From: Lentimicrobiaceae bacterium
GTDB lineage: Bacteria; Bacteroidota; Bacteroidia; Bacteroidales; F082
DNA: 64,000 nt
Direction: 5' to 3'
Assembly (NCBI GenBank): GCA_018661505.1
Contig: JABJIE010000070.1
Span: forward strand, 1 to 64,000
The position numbers were made by a program, and so were the translations under genes. The notes under the pieces were generated by a model. That model searched no databases. It was not told where the DNA came from and was given only the letters and a program-made list of their open reading frames with translations. This document shows, in pieces, positions 52,954-61,569 of the stretch (position 1 is the stretch's first letter; each line of letters begins with the position of its first letter).

Positions 52954-55900
52954 TTTCTTTGGGATTTAATTATATAAATAACATTTGATGTTCTTTTAGT
53001 ATTATCAATAACTTCCATCTCCATGTTCCGTTGGGCTACTATTTTTTCAATTTTTGCCTTAGAAGTAAATTCTAGCTTATTATTTGATTTGTTAAACCCT
53101 AATCCCGTGGAGAAAAATTCAGTTATAATAGTTCCAATATGCCTACTTGTCATATTTTTATCAGCATCCCTTATAATAATCATACCATTTTCATTTAAAC
53201 TGTTTATGCATGAATCTATTATCTGCTCCTGTTTATCAGCGGGAAGATAATGGAGTACATCATTGAGTACGAATACATCAGATTTATGTATTACTAAATT
53301 AGTTATATCTGCTGAAATAAAAGTAACATTATCTGATTTTACTGCACAGTTACTTGCAGTAGCAATTTTATCAGAATCATAGTCTACCCCAGTAATAATT
53401 CTTTCATTGGACATCAACCCAAGTAAAATACTTAAATAACCATAGCCACATCCTAGATCGCTCACTACTGACGTGTTGGGAATTAAATCATTAAACAGGT
53501 TATAATCATCTTCAAAATTAATTTTTATTCTTGTGTACCACTCTAATACTGGCCCTTTGTAAATAAAATTCTTTTTTATGAAATTACTGTAATAATTTGG
53601 TGTTTCAAGAGATCTTGCAACTTCATTGTATTCATTTTCAAAGTACTTTTTAATATTTTTTGCCTGATCTTTTGGGTTTTCTCCAAAGGCAGAGTCATTA
53701 ACCCTAATTCGTGGAAGAAATTTAGTTATCAATTTAGCCCTCTTGAGAAAAAATTCACTTTTCTTTAGGGCTTCCTTTTGGCCATAAATAATAATTGGTA
53801 ATATGTCTAAATTTAATGCAGATGCAAGCTGAAAAGCTCCCTTGTGAAACCTTTTAAGTTTATTACCTTCTGATCTATGTCCTTCAGGAAAAATAACAAC
53901 TGAGTACCCCTCATCTGTTTGTTTTTTAACCTGCTCCAACATATAGTTATAATCACCATCTACTTCGATGAAACCAGCATATCTTAGTGCACGGCCGTAA
54001 ATAGGACTTGAAAAATTTCTTGGATTTGTAAGTACGACAACACGCCAGTTTAGTAACATCATTAACATGACATCAATATGACTCTGGTGATTTGCAATAA
54101 TAATAGATGGCTTAATATAATCCTCACCGGTTGTGTTAATAATTGTCTTCTTAGACATGAAATTCATGTATATCATGACCCATGTTAGATATCTAAATAA
54201 TTTATGAATGAGCACTTTTTTCTTTGATTTCTTTACTGGTATAAACTCAAAGAAAACAGTAATTAATGAAAGTATTATAGAACCTGAAACAAATACCAAA
54301 AGTGCCCAAATTGAAAATATTAAATCTATAAAAGTTACGGGCCTGTTTCGTTTACTGTTTTTATTATAAACTAACCATCTAAAAATTCCAGGCAATAAGG
54401 AAAAGGTTACTATTATTACGGATATAATTCCAATAATTGACATTATTGCTATGGATCGTAATGCGGGATGTTGTGCAAATATCAATACTCCAACACCAGC
54501 TATTGTTGTAATTCCAGAAAGTATTATTGACACTTTATAATGACTTAATTCTGCCTCGCCATTTTTAAATTCCAATATTAACCCTCTCATTATAAATATG
54601 CTATAGTCTATGCCAAGACCAAATATGAAGGTGAGAATAATTACATTGAATATATTAAAGTCTATTCCTATTATCCCCATAATACCAACTGTCCAAATCC
54701 AGCTTACAATTATTGGTATCATTGTTATAAGGGCAAGTTCAATTCTACCATAGGCAATTAGAAGAATTATAAATACTAATGATAGCGATATGATTACTAA
54801 TTTGTTAAAGTTGTTATTAAGGATAGTTACAAATTCACTGGTTATAAGTCTTTTATCAATAATCCAAACATGATCCATTTCATCAAACTGATTGTAAACA
54901 GCATGTATGTCTGAGTTAGAGCCATTAACCTTCAAAATATTTATTATTGCACAAAGGGTGTCTTTCTCAATTAAAAAATTGTCAATGAAGAGATCATTTA
55001 TAATTTTAGATTCTTCTAGAGATATTGTTTGATAATCTTTTTTAATTATTTCAAAAAAATCATCAAATGCATTTATGCTAAAACCTGACTCTGTGGCGCA
55101 TGAATCTAGTATAATTTTTAGATTCTGAGATTTATTTGCCCAATAATTATTCCATTTATCAATTGCATTATTTTGTTCATTTTGTGATGGGAATATTTTA
55201 TTAATAACGGAAGCCCCTTTTATTAAACCTTCCTCTTCAAGTTCATCGATAATTCTTCCTACTTCAGCATTTCTTTCAAGTGCTTTTTGAGAGTTTTTAC
55301 CCGTTGTTACTATGTAAATGGTCTTTTTGCTTAGGCTTGTTATGGCATTAATCCTTTTTTCAGTTTCAGTTAAACGATCGCTCATGTAGTTGTTTTTCAT
55401 CATGTCTGCATCAAAACCTACATTAGTTGATATTATGAAAAGAACTATTGTAACGATTACTATTATAAATTTCAAGTATTTACCTTTGGAGTAATCATAT
55501 TTTGCAATAATATCTATTATTGATAAGTTACTTTTAAGTTTAACTTTCTGCTTTCCCAATAGCTGCGGTAGAACAACCAACGAAAATATTGCTGCACTTA
55601 TGATACTAATAGCTGCAAAAAGTCCTAGATCGTTGAGGGCTGTAGAATTAATAAAATATAATGATAAGAAGGCGGAAGCAGTTGTCAAACTGCTTAAAAT
55701 AATGGCTCCTGATAAATTTTTTAGAATTGTTTTTTTTGCTACTCCTTCTCTAAAAAGAGAATATATATGCAAGGAATAATCTACGCAGATTCCCAAAAGT
55801 ACAGCTCCAATACCCAGTGATATGGCACTTACATCTCCCTTAATGAGATATAAAATTGCAAGTGATACAATTGCACCAAAGACAGCGGGCATAAAAATTA

Positions 55901-56792
55901 TTATGAAAGCTCTCTTACTTCTAAAGAAAAATGTGATAACTATAATTAATAGGATTAGAGCAATACTAACGGTTATAATAATATCATTCTTTATTTGTCT
56001 AGCATTACCAAGTGCAACTAAGGCATTTCCGAAGTAATCAACATTAAATTGATTATTAAATTTTTGGTTTAATGCCCCAATGGTCATATCAATATCATAA
56101 AATAGCACCTCGTTTTCTGCTGTATTATTGCTTGAAGCTGGAGTCAGTAGAAAAACTATATTCCTTTTATCTTTTGTGATAAAGTATTTACCATATGTAA
56201 GGAAATTATCGTCTACATTTAGGGTTTTAAGCTTGTTAAGTGCTATTTGTGTCAGGTGTAAAGGATCTGAGGAAATCATGCCTTTTGTGGCAAAAGATGC
56301 AGGTCCTATCAGGTTCTTATAATTACTTCTTATGGTTTTACCAATATTCAATGGAGTTATTAAGGTATCAATAATATCATAGTCAGAGTCTGAAAGAAAT
56401 AAGGGCAGATTTGTACTTAATATTTCATATACTTCCATCATATCATCTTGTGAGGGAGCATAATCAATTGTTTTTATCAAATTCGGAATATACCTGACAT
56501 GAATAGAGTCGGTCAATATATCAGCAAACTCTGAGAGTAATTCAGGATTAACCTGAGAGGTATCATTTAAACTTATACTAAATACAATCTTATCAAGTAA
56601 TTTGGAGTTCGAATAAACAAAATTCAAGTGGTTTAACTTCTTATTATTTGGAAGGATTTTAGTAATGTCCTCAGAAAGTGAGAGTTTTGAAGCAAGAATA
56701 ACGCTAAGCACAACAATTACTAATAACAGAAACAGTGATTTGAATCTATTATTCCCAATGAAATTATATGTACCAACAAAAAAGCTGTTCAT
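52950..56792 (-). CDS. RND/MMPL exporter-acyltransferase-methyltransferase fusion
   Basis: Fusion protein of 1280 residues. Residues 1 to about 830 form an MMPL/RND-type transporter with two halves, each with a large extracytoplasmic loop and a six-helix bundle (for example ILLIIVITFFF, LGIGAVLLGICVDYSLHIYSLFREG and LTFIFGLGIDYSIFIMRG). Residues about 870-1060 are a PlsC-type acyltransferase with NHQSHIDVMLM near 900 and FPEGHRSEGN. The last 180 residues are a class I SAM methyltransferase (DLGCGYGYLSILLG near 1112, LNDVLHYLPAD). It likely acylates, methylates and exports one product at the inner membrane. It overlaps both neighbours by 4 nt, the tight coupling of a single pathway. Confidence 0.88.
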   Translation of the reverse strand: MNSFFVGTYNFIGNNRFKSLFLLLVIVVLSVILASKLSLSEDITKILPNNKKLNHLNFVYSNSKLLDKIVFSISLNDTSQVNPELLSEFADILTDSIHVRYIPNLIKTIDYAPSQDDMMEVYEILSTNLPLFLSDSDYDIIDTLITPLNIGKTIRSNYKNLIGPASFATKGMISSDPLHLTQIALNKLKTLNVDDNFLTYGKYFITKDKRNIVFLLTPASSNNTAENEVLFYDIDMTIGALNQKFNNQFNVDYFGNALVALGNARQIKNDIIITVSIALILLIIVITFFFRSKRAFIIIFMPAVFGAIVSLAILYLIKGDVSAISLGIGAVLLGICVDYSLHIYSLFREGVAKKTILKNLSGAIILSSLTTASAFLSLYFINSTALNDLGLFAAISIISAAIFSLVVLPQLLGKQKVKLKSNLSIIDIIAKYDYSKGKYLKFIIVIVTIVLFIISTNVGFDADMMKNNYMSDRLTETEKRINAITSLSKKTIYIVTTGKNSQKALERNAEVGRIIDELEEEGLIKGASVINKIFPSQNEQNNAIDKWNNYWANKSQNLKIILDSCATESGFSINAFDDFFEIIKKDYQTISLEESKIINDLFIDNFLIEKDTLCAIINILKVNGSNSDIHAVYNQFDEMDHVWIIDKRLITSEFVTILNNNFNKLVIISLSLVFIILLIAYGRIELALITMIPIIVSWIWTVGIMGIIGIDFNIFNVIILTFIFGLGIDYSIFIMRGLILEFKNGEAELSHYKVSIILSGITTIAGVGVLIFAQHPALRSIAIMSIIGIISVIIVTFSLLPGIFRWLVYNKNSKRNRPVTFIDLIFSIWALLVFVSGSIILSLITVFFEFIPVKKSKKKVLIHKLFRYLTWVMIYMNFMSKKTIINTTGEDYIKPSIIIANHQSHIDVMLMMLLNWRVVVLTNPRNFSSPIYGRALRYAGFIEVDGDYNYMLEQVKKQTDEGYSVVIFPEGHRSEGNKLKRFHKGAFQLASALNLDILPIIIYGQKEALKKSEFFLKRAKLITKFLPRIRVNDSAFGENPKDQAKNIKKYFENEYNEVARSLETPNYYSNFIKKNFIYKGPVLEWYTRIKINFEDDYNLFNDLIPNTSVVSDLGCGYGYLSILLGLMSNERIITGVDYDSDKIATASNCAVKSDNVTFISADITNLVIHKSDVFVLNDVLHYLPADKQEQIIDSCINSLNENGMIIIRDADKNMTSRHIGTIITEFFSTGLGFNKSNNKLEFTSKAKIEKIVAQRNMEMEVIDNTKRTSNVIYIIKSQRN

Positions 56793-58003
56793 TTATTTTC
56801 TTTAAGGGCCGAGGTAACTTTTATTAAAGACCACGAAATCAAGAAAGAAAGAATCCCCAATGATAATCCTAGAAGAAGACTTCCCAAAATGTATTGTATA
56901 ATACTGTACCCAAACTCCTTAAGAGTATTATAAAACTCTCCATCAACTATCTGTTGTTTTAAATAATAGATAGTATCAATATCAAACTCTTGTGGGTTAT
57001 CAAAGAATAGACCTCCAAACTGATAGCTAAAATATATAATAAATGGTATAACAGGAGGTAGACTTATATTTGAAAATATCAGTACAATTATTTTATTGAG
57101 TCTGAATATATGAGCCAAAAAAGCAGCTACTATCATTTGAAAACCCCATATGGGAGCAATTCCCATAAATATACCGAACCCAATGGCCATACTAACCTTA
57201 TGCGGGGTTTCATTATGCAGGGTAATTTGTTCTCTTACAATCTTGGTAAATTTGTTTTGAGTAATATATTTAAAGGCTTTTAAGGGTAAGACCAATAAAA
57301 ATGTAATTAAAACAAGAACTGTATTTAGTAAGCTTATTCTAGCAAAATCTCTGAATGGTCTAAAGTGGGTAACCCTTTTTTCTGGTGATGGATAATATAC
57401 TTTTACTGGTGTTGGAATAATTTTTATGTCTTTCCAGGCTGAACGCACAAGTATTTCAATTTCAAACTCGAAACCATTGGTAAAAAATTTAGTGTTTTTA
57501 TAAAACTTGATTGGATATATCCTGAATCCCGACTGAGTATCAGGTAATTTTTTATTTGTTTCCGCCCAGAACCAAAAATTTGAGAACTTATTGGCAAATG
57601 TATTCTTTGATGGCATCCCATCTGCATTAATATTTCTAGAACCAATTATCAGCGAATCGGGATTCTTGTTTAATGCATTGAACATCTTAGGAATATCATC
57701 AGGATAATGCTGTCCGTCTGAATCGATGGTCATCACATATTCAAAACCATGTGATAAAGCTTCAGCCATTCCTTCTTTTATTGCTGCACCTTTACCTTTA
57801 TTTAAGGGAAATGAAATAATTTTAAGACAAGAAACAGTATTTAATAATTCCGATGTTGAATCAGTGGAGCCATCGTTTACTATAATAATATTATCCGAAT
57901 ACTTTTGAACTCCATGAATAACATCTATTAGTGTATTAGCATTATTATATGTAGGTATAATAACACAAATTTTTGAGTTTAAATTATTTATAGTGTGCTC
58001 CAA
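56789..58003 (-). CDS. GT2 glycosyltransferase fused to DUF2062
   Basis: Protein of 404 residues. Residues 1-230 are a family 2 glycosyltransferase: CVIIPTYNNANTL, VNDGSTDST, DSD at 94-96 in MTIDSDGQHYPDD, and DTQSGFRIYPI. The C-terminal part (about 265-395) is a membrane-bound DUF2062 domain (HKVSMAIGFGIFMGIAPIWGF). The sugar donor and the lipid acceptor are unknown; the fusion recurs in aryl-polyene and flexirubin-type clusters. The start is TTG 58003: an in-frame stop is a few codons upstream and no ATG fits before the Rossmann strand. It follows the asparaginase gene by 18 nt, so the operon may begin there. Confidence 0.87.
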   Translation of the reverse strand: MEHTINNLNSKICVIIPTYNNANTLIDVIHGVQKYSDNIIIVNDGSTDSTSELLNTVSCLKIISFPLNKGKGAAIKEGMAEALSHGFEYVMTIDSDGQHYPDDIPKMFNALNKNPDSLIIGSRNINADGMPSKNTFANKFSNFWFWAETNKKLPDTQSGFRIYPIKFYKNTKFFTNGFEFEIEILVRSAWKDIKIIPTPVKVYYPSPEKRVTHFRPFRDFARISLLNTVLVLITFLLVLPLKAFKYITQNKFTKIVREQITLHNETPHKVSMAIGFGIFMGIAPIWGFQMIVAAFLAHIFRLNKIIVLIFSNISLPPVIPFIIYFSYQFGGLFFDNPQEFDIDTIYYLKQQIVDGEFYNTLKEFGYSIIQYILGSLLLGLSLGILSFLISWSLIKVTSALKENK

Positions 58004-58021
58004 TTTTGATTAAATATGGGT

Positions 58022-59017
58022 TTAATCATAATATGATTTACTATCTACCAATTTATTTTTACCATCCTTATATAGAGCATAGTTAAAACCTGGTTTTAGG
58101 CAATAAGCTCCTGTTTCTCCTGCCTTATTCATTGCGATAAAACCTATTTGATATGATTTGTGATCAGGTACTTTTTGCACTATTCTGATAACAGCTTCTT
58201 CAACAGCCTGCTGAGGAGTTTTTCCATTTCGCATTAACTCAACAACTAAAAATGAACCTAATGTTTTCATTACTAGCTCTCCCATGCCTGTGGCAGTTGC
58301 GCCACCAATTTCATTATCAACAAATAGTCCTGCACCAATAATAGGAGAATCTCCCACTCTACCTCTCTTCTTGAATCCTAATCCACTTGTTGTGCATGCC
58401 CCAGCCATATCTCCGTTTGCATCGATGGCAATAAGTCCAATTGTATCATGGTAATAGTTTGGATCATTCTCCCAATTTAGAGCAGGATTATAATCTCTTT
58501 TTTTAATTTCCTTTTCCCAGGCCTTCTTCGCCTTTTCGGTCAGTAAATTTTCTTTTTTAAAGCCGTTTTCAATAGCAAAATCTTGTGCTCCTTTCCCTGA
58601 TAGCATAACATGCGGTGTACTATCCATTACCAATCTTGCTACTGATATGGGATGCACAATATCCTCCAAAAAGCACACCGAACCAGCATTGCCATCTGGG
58701 CCCATTATTGAAGCATCAAGGGTAACTACACCTTCGATATCAGGTAATCCCCCACGACCAACACTCATATTTTCGGGATCTGCTTCGGGTATCCAAACTC
58801 CTTGTTCAACTGCATCAACAATACTACCTCCATTATTTAACACCTTAATTGCTGCTTCATTGGCTTCAAGCCCGTGGCTCCATGTTGAGATTACAACTGG
58901 TTTGTCTGTTACTAAAAGGTCTTTAGAGTTTGATGATGCGGATTTTAGTACTCCAGGAATCAATGTAATGGCACCGGCAAGGCTCGTTTGCTCCAGGAAC
59001 TTTCTTCTGTTAATCAT
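58022..59017 (-). CDS. Tat-exported N4-glycosylasparaginase-like Ntn hydrolase
   Basis: Protein of 331 residues of the aspartylglucosaminidase/type 2 asparaginase family. A twin-arginine signal is clear: NRRKFLEQTSLAGAITLIPG. The autoprocessing site is HDTIG with the nucleophile T192, followed by GRVGDSPIIGAGLFVDNEIGGATATGMGE, which holds the substrate pocket residues. The enzyme should cleave itself to alpha and beta chains and act in the periplasm on asparagine-linked sugars or beta-aspartyl/asparagine amides. It is 18 nt upstream of the GT2 gene in the same direction. Whether it belongs to the same pathway as the lipid genes is open. Confidence 0.9.
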   Translation of the reverse strand: MINRRKFLEQTSLAGAITLIPGVLKSASSNSKDLLVTDKPVVISTWSHGLEANEAAIKVLNNGGSIVDAVEQGVWIPEADPENMSVGRGGLPDIEGVVTLDASIMGPDGNAGSVCFLEDIVHPISVARLVMDSTPHVMLSGKGAQDFAIENGFKKENLLTEKAKKAWEKEIKKRDYNPALNWENDPNYYHDTIGLIAIDANGDMAGACTTSGLGFKKRGRVGDSPIIGAGLFVDNEIGGATATGMGELVMKTLGSFLVVELMRNGKTPQQAVEEAVIRIVQKVPDHKSYQIGFIAMNKAGETGAYCLKPGFNYALYKDGKNKLVDSKSYYD

Positions 59018-59047
59018 GATTTTATAATTGAAATATTTAAATGCAAT

Positions 59048-59215
59048 TTATGAAATATTTTTTGGTTTGTAACCCCTAATACCATAGAATACAATATAAA
59101 TATAGCTAGCAACAGTAACTATGAATGATGTGTGAACACCATACCTATCCACAATAACACCCGTTAATAGTGGAAGCAACCCACTTCTGTACATGTTTGG
59201 ACTAGTGTCGTTCAT
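59048..59215 (-). pseudogene. Remnant of an FHS-family sugar MFS transporter
   Basis: A 55-codon stretch that reads like the last transmembrane helix of fucose/glucose-galactose MFS permeases: LLPLLTGVIVDRYGVHTSFI and YIYIVFYGIRGYKP, ending in a stop. The family's usual C-terminus is GG-x-PLLxGxxADxxG followed by YIxFYG and a short tail. About 350-400 upstream residues are missing; an in-frame TAA lies just before the first ATG (59215). It is probably the 3' stub of a deleted transporter gene between the yqeY-like gene and the asparaginase-like gene. Confidence 0.65.
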
Positions 59216-59242
59216 ATTAGAGTATTATTTAGGATGGTTAAT

Positions 59243-59704
59243 TTAGCTGCTTAGTAATTGCTTAACAATTGTTGATACTGTTCTGTTATCAGCTTTACCT
59301 GCCAATTGTTTTGAGGCCATTCCCATTACTCTACCCATATCTTTCATGGTTGAAGCTCCTGTTTCTGTAATAATATTCTGAATTAGAGCTTTTATTTCGT
59401 CTTCTGACAATTGTTCTGGAAGATAATTTTCAATGATTTCAGACTGAAATAATTCAACTTCAGCCAAATCATCTCTGCCTTGACTTTTATATATTTCGGC
59501 TGACTCCTTGCGTTGCTTCACAAGCTTTTGCAATACTTTTAATTCAACTTCCTTAGGTATTTCAGCTCCACCTATTCCTACTCCTGTTTTCTCCATCAGA
59601 AGAGCAGATTTTATAGCTCTCAGGGATTCAAGTCGTTGTTTATCGCGATTCAGCATCGCTTTTTTAATATCATTGTTTATTAATATCTCTAAACTCATAA
59701 TCAT
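59243..59704 (-). CDS. GatB/YqeY domain protein
   Basis: Cytosolic protein of 153 residues (or 151 from the second ATG at 59698). It is a complete YqeY-like protein: IKKAMLNRDKQRLESLRAIKSAL, LQKLVKQRKESAEIYKSQGRDDLAEVE, EIIENYLPEQLSEDEI and MGRVMGMASKQLAGKADNRTVS. The domain also forms the tail of the GatB amidotransferase subunit, where it contacts tRNA; the free protein has no established function. It follows ftsZ by about 200 nt in the same direction, a common Bacteroidota gene order. Confidence 0.92.
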   Translation of the reverse strand: MIMSLEILINNDIKKAMLNRDKQRLESLRAIKSALLMEKTGVGIGGAEIPKEVELKVLQKLVKQRKESAEIYKSQGRDDLAEVELFQSEIIENYLPEQLSEDEIKALIQNIITETGASTMKDMGRVMGMASKQLAGKADNRTVSTIVKQLLSS

Positions 59705-59905
59705 GTAGTTTATGCAAATATAATTATAGTTATGTGTGTCGCATTCATTTCTTAATAATACAATGATACTTGGATAATTGGGTTATTGAAAACACTATGC
59801 AATCACGGTGTTAGTAACATTAAAAAGTACAATGCTAAACTTTGTGATTTGATCTTATTTATAAATTCAGAAAATACAGTGAATTTTGAAATAATAATAA
59901 TTTTA

Positions 59906-61468
59906 TTAATCTACATTGTCATGAAGGAATGAATTATCCGATTTAATAATTGGTTGATTTTTTGAATCTTCACCAAGTGTGTAGCGCGATACAACAGATT
60001 CTGATGAATGATCCTTTTCATCAAGTTCAACATTTTTCCTAACATAAGCAGGCTGGTTTTCAAGCTCACTCATTTTTTCATGCGAACGCAGATTTATACT
60101 TAGATCCTTAAGCTTATTTACTCTTTCCTTAGCATTTTTGTTGATACCATCTTCATTTCCTTCTTCCTTTTGCTGTTCTTTGGTTTCAACTTCCTCTTTT
60201 TTTGATGAGACGGTATGTCCGATACTTAGATAGTTTTCCTCAGTTTTTTTTATCAAGGAAGATGTGTCTTTTGAAATTTTGGTTGGTGATGCCTTTGGCG
60301 TACTTTCTTCTATTTTATCCAGAGCATGAACAATTTTTGACTCTTCCTGTTTAATATCAACAACTGTTTCTGTTGATTTTGGCGTAACTTTAATAATTTC
60401 TGTTATTACTTCTTCACTTCTTTCTTCCTCTGCTACCACTGGAGAAATTGTTTCCTCCTTACTTTTATCTCCTACTATACCTACTGTTGTTTTTACTGGT
60501 TCTGGGTCTTTTCTAACTGCATCAAAACCTGTGGCAATAATAGTTATGCCTACTTTATCACCGAGTGTTTCATCTTTTCCAACACCCCATATAGTTTCAG
60601 CACCATCTCCACTTTCACTTTGGACAAAGTTTGTTATTTCTGTTATTTCGTCCATTGTAATATCATCCGTACCCGCAGTTATATATAGAAGTATATCTGT
60701 TGCACCTACAATTTCATTATCGTTGAGTAGTGGTGAATTCATTGCTTCTTCTATGGCTTTTGCTGCTCTATCTTCACCTTCGGCAGTAGCAGAACCCATA
60801 ATAGCTTTTCCGCTATCTTTTATAACTGTACGAACATCTTCAAAATCTACATTAACATAACCAGGAACCGTAATTAGTTCTGCTATACCTTTTGCTGCAG
60901 ATGTTAGAACATTGTCAGCTTGAGCAAATGCTTCTCCCAAAACAAGGTTTCCAAACTGCTCACGCAATTTGTCATTGCTTATAACTAAAAGTGCGTCTAC
61001 ATGCTTTTTGATTTCACTTATCCCTAACTCAGCCTGTTGCTTCCTTCTTCTTCCTTCAAAACCAAATGGTAGAGTAACAATACCCACTGTAAGTATATTC
61101 ATCTCTCTGGCAAGTTCTGCAATAACTGGTGCAGCACCGGTTCCAGTTCCACCACCCATGCCAGCAGTTATAAATAGCATCTGAGTGTACTCATCATCTA
61201 ATAATTCTTTGATTTTTTCTATGGAGCTTTCTGCTGATTCCTTACCAACTTTGGGGTTGGCTCCAGCACCTAATCCACCACTGTCACCTATCTCTATTTT
61301 TATGGGCACCGGACTCGACTCAAGTGCCTGTAAATCAGTATTGCATACGGCAAACTCAACTCCTTTTATCCCTTGCTTAAACATGTGATTTACGGCGTTG
61401 GAGCCACCTCCACCAACGCCTAACACCTTGATGATTGAAGGATGCTGTTTAGGTTCAAATGTAATCAT
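59906..61468 (-). CDS. ftsZ: Cell division GTPase FtsZ
   Basis: FtsZ of 520 residues, the tubulin homologue that forms the division ring. Early GVGGGGSNAVNHM and the tubulin signature GGGTGTGAAPVIAELA are present, with NTDLQAL, FGFEGRRRKQQAE and the polymer-contact region ITAGTDDITMDEI. The GTPase core ends near residue 325. A long charged linker of about 170 residues follows, rich in Glu, Lys, Ser and Thr, longer than in E. coli and typical of Bacteroidota. The tail contains QPAYVRKNVELDE, a conserved linker-end motif. It is the third division gene after ftsQ and ftsA. Confidence 0.97.
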   Translation of the reverse strand: MITFEPKQHPSIIKVLGVGGGGSNAVNHMFKQGIKGVEFAVCNTDLQALESSPVPIKIEIGDSGGLGAGANPKVGKESAESSIEKIKELLDDEYTQMLFITAGMGGGTGTGAAPVIAELAREMNILTVGIVTLPFGFEGRRRKQQAELGISEIKKHVDALLVISNDKLREQFGNLVLGEAFAQADNVLTSAAKGIAELITVPGYVNVDFEDVRTVIKDSGKAIMGSATAEGEDRAAKAIEEAMNSPLLNDNEIVGATDILLYITAGTDDITMDEITEITNFVQSESGDGAETIWGVGKDETLGDKVGITIIATGFDAVRKDPEPVKTTVGIVGDKSKEETISPVVAEEERSEEVITEIIKVTPKSTETVVDIKQEESKIVHALDKIEESTPKASPTKISKDTSSLIKKTEENYLSIGHTVSSKKEEVETKEQQKEEGNEDGINKNAKERVNKLKDLSINLRSHEKMSELENQPAYVRKNVELDEKDHSSESVVSRYTLGEDSKNQPIIKSDNSFLHDNVD

Positions 61469-61569
61469 ATCAGTTATTTTGATTTGGAATACTTAAAATT
61501 AATCTATTTGAAAAGGTTGATAATTGATATTAGTTAGTAGTTTTTAACAAAAAAAAGTTAATTGCGACA

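Noticed and set aside
47992..58003. A complete flexirubin or aryl-polyene biosynthetic cluster
   Set aside because: Essential ketosynthase, carrier protein, dehydratase, DarA/DarB and ammonia-lyase genes are not in the window; only accessory-type parts are seen.
60531..60860. Open frame antisense to ftsZ
   Set aside because: It falls within the conserved GTPase region and mirrors its codon bias; no start signal or domain.
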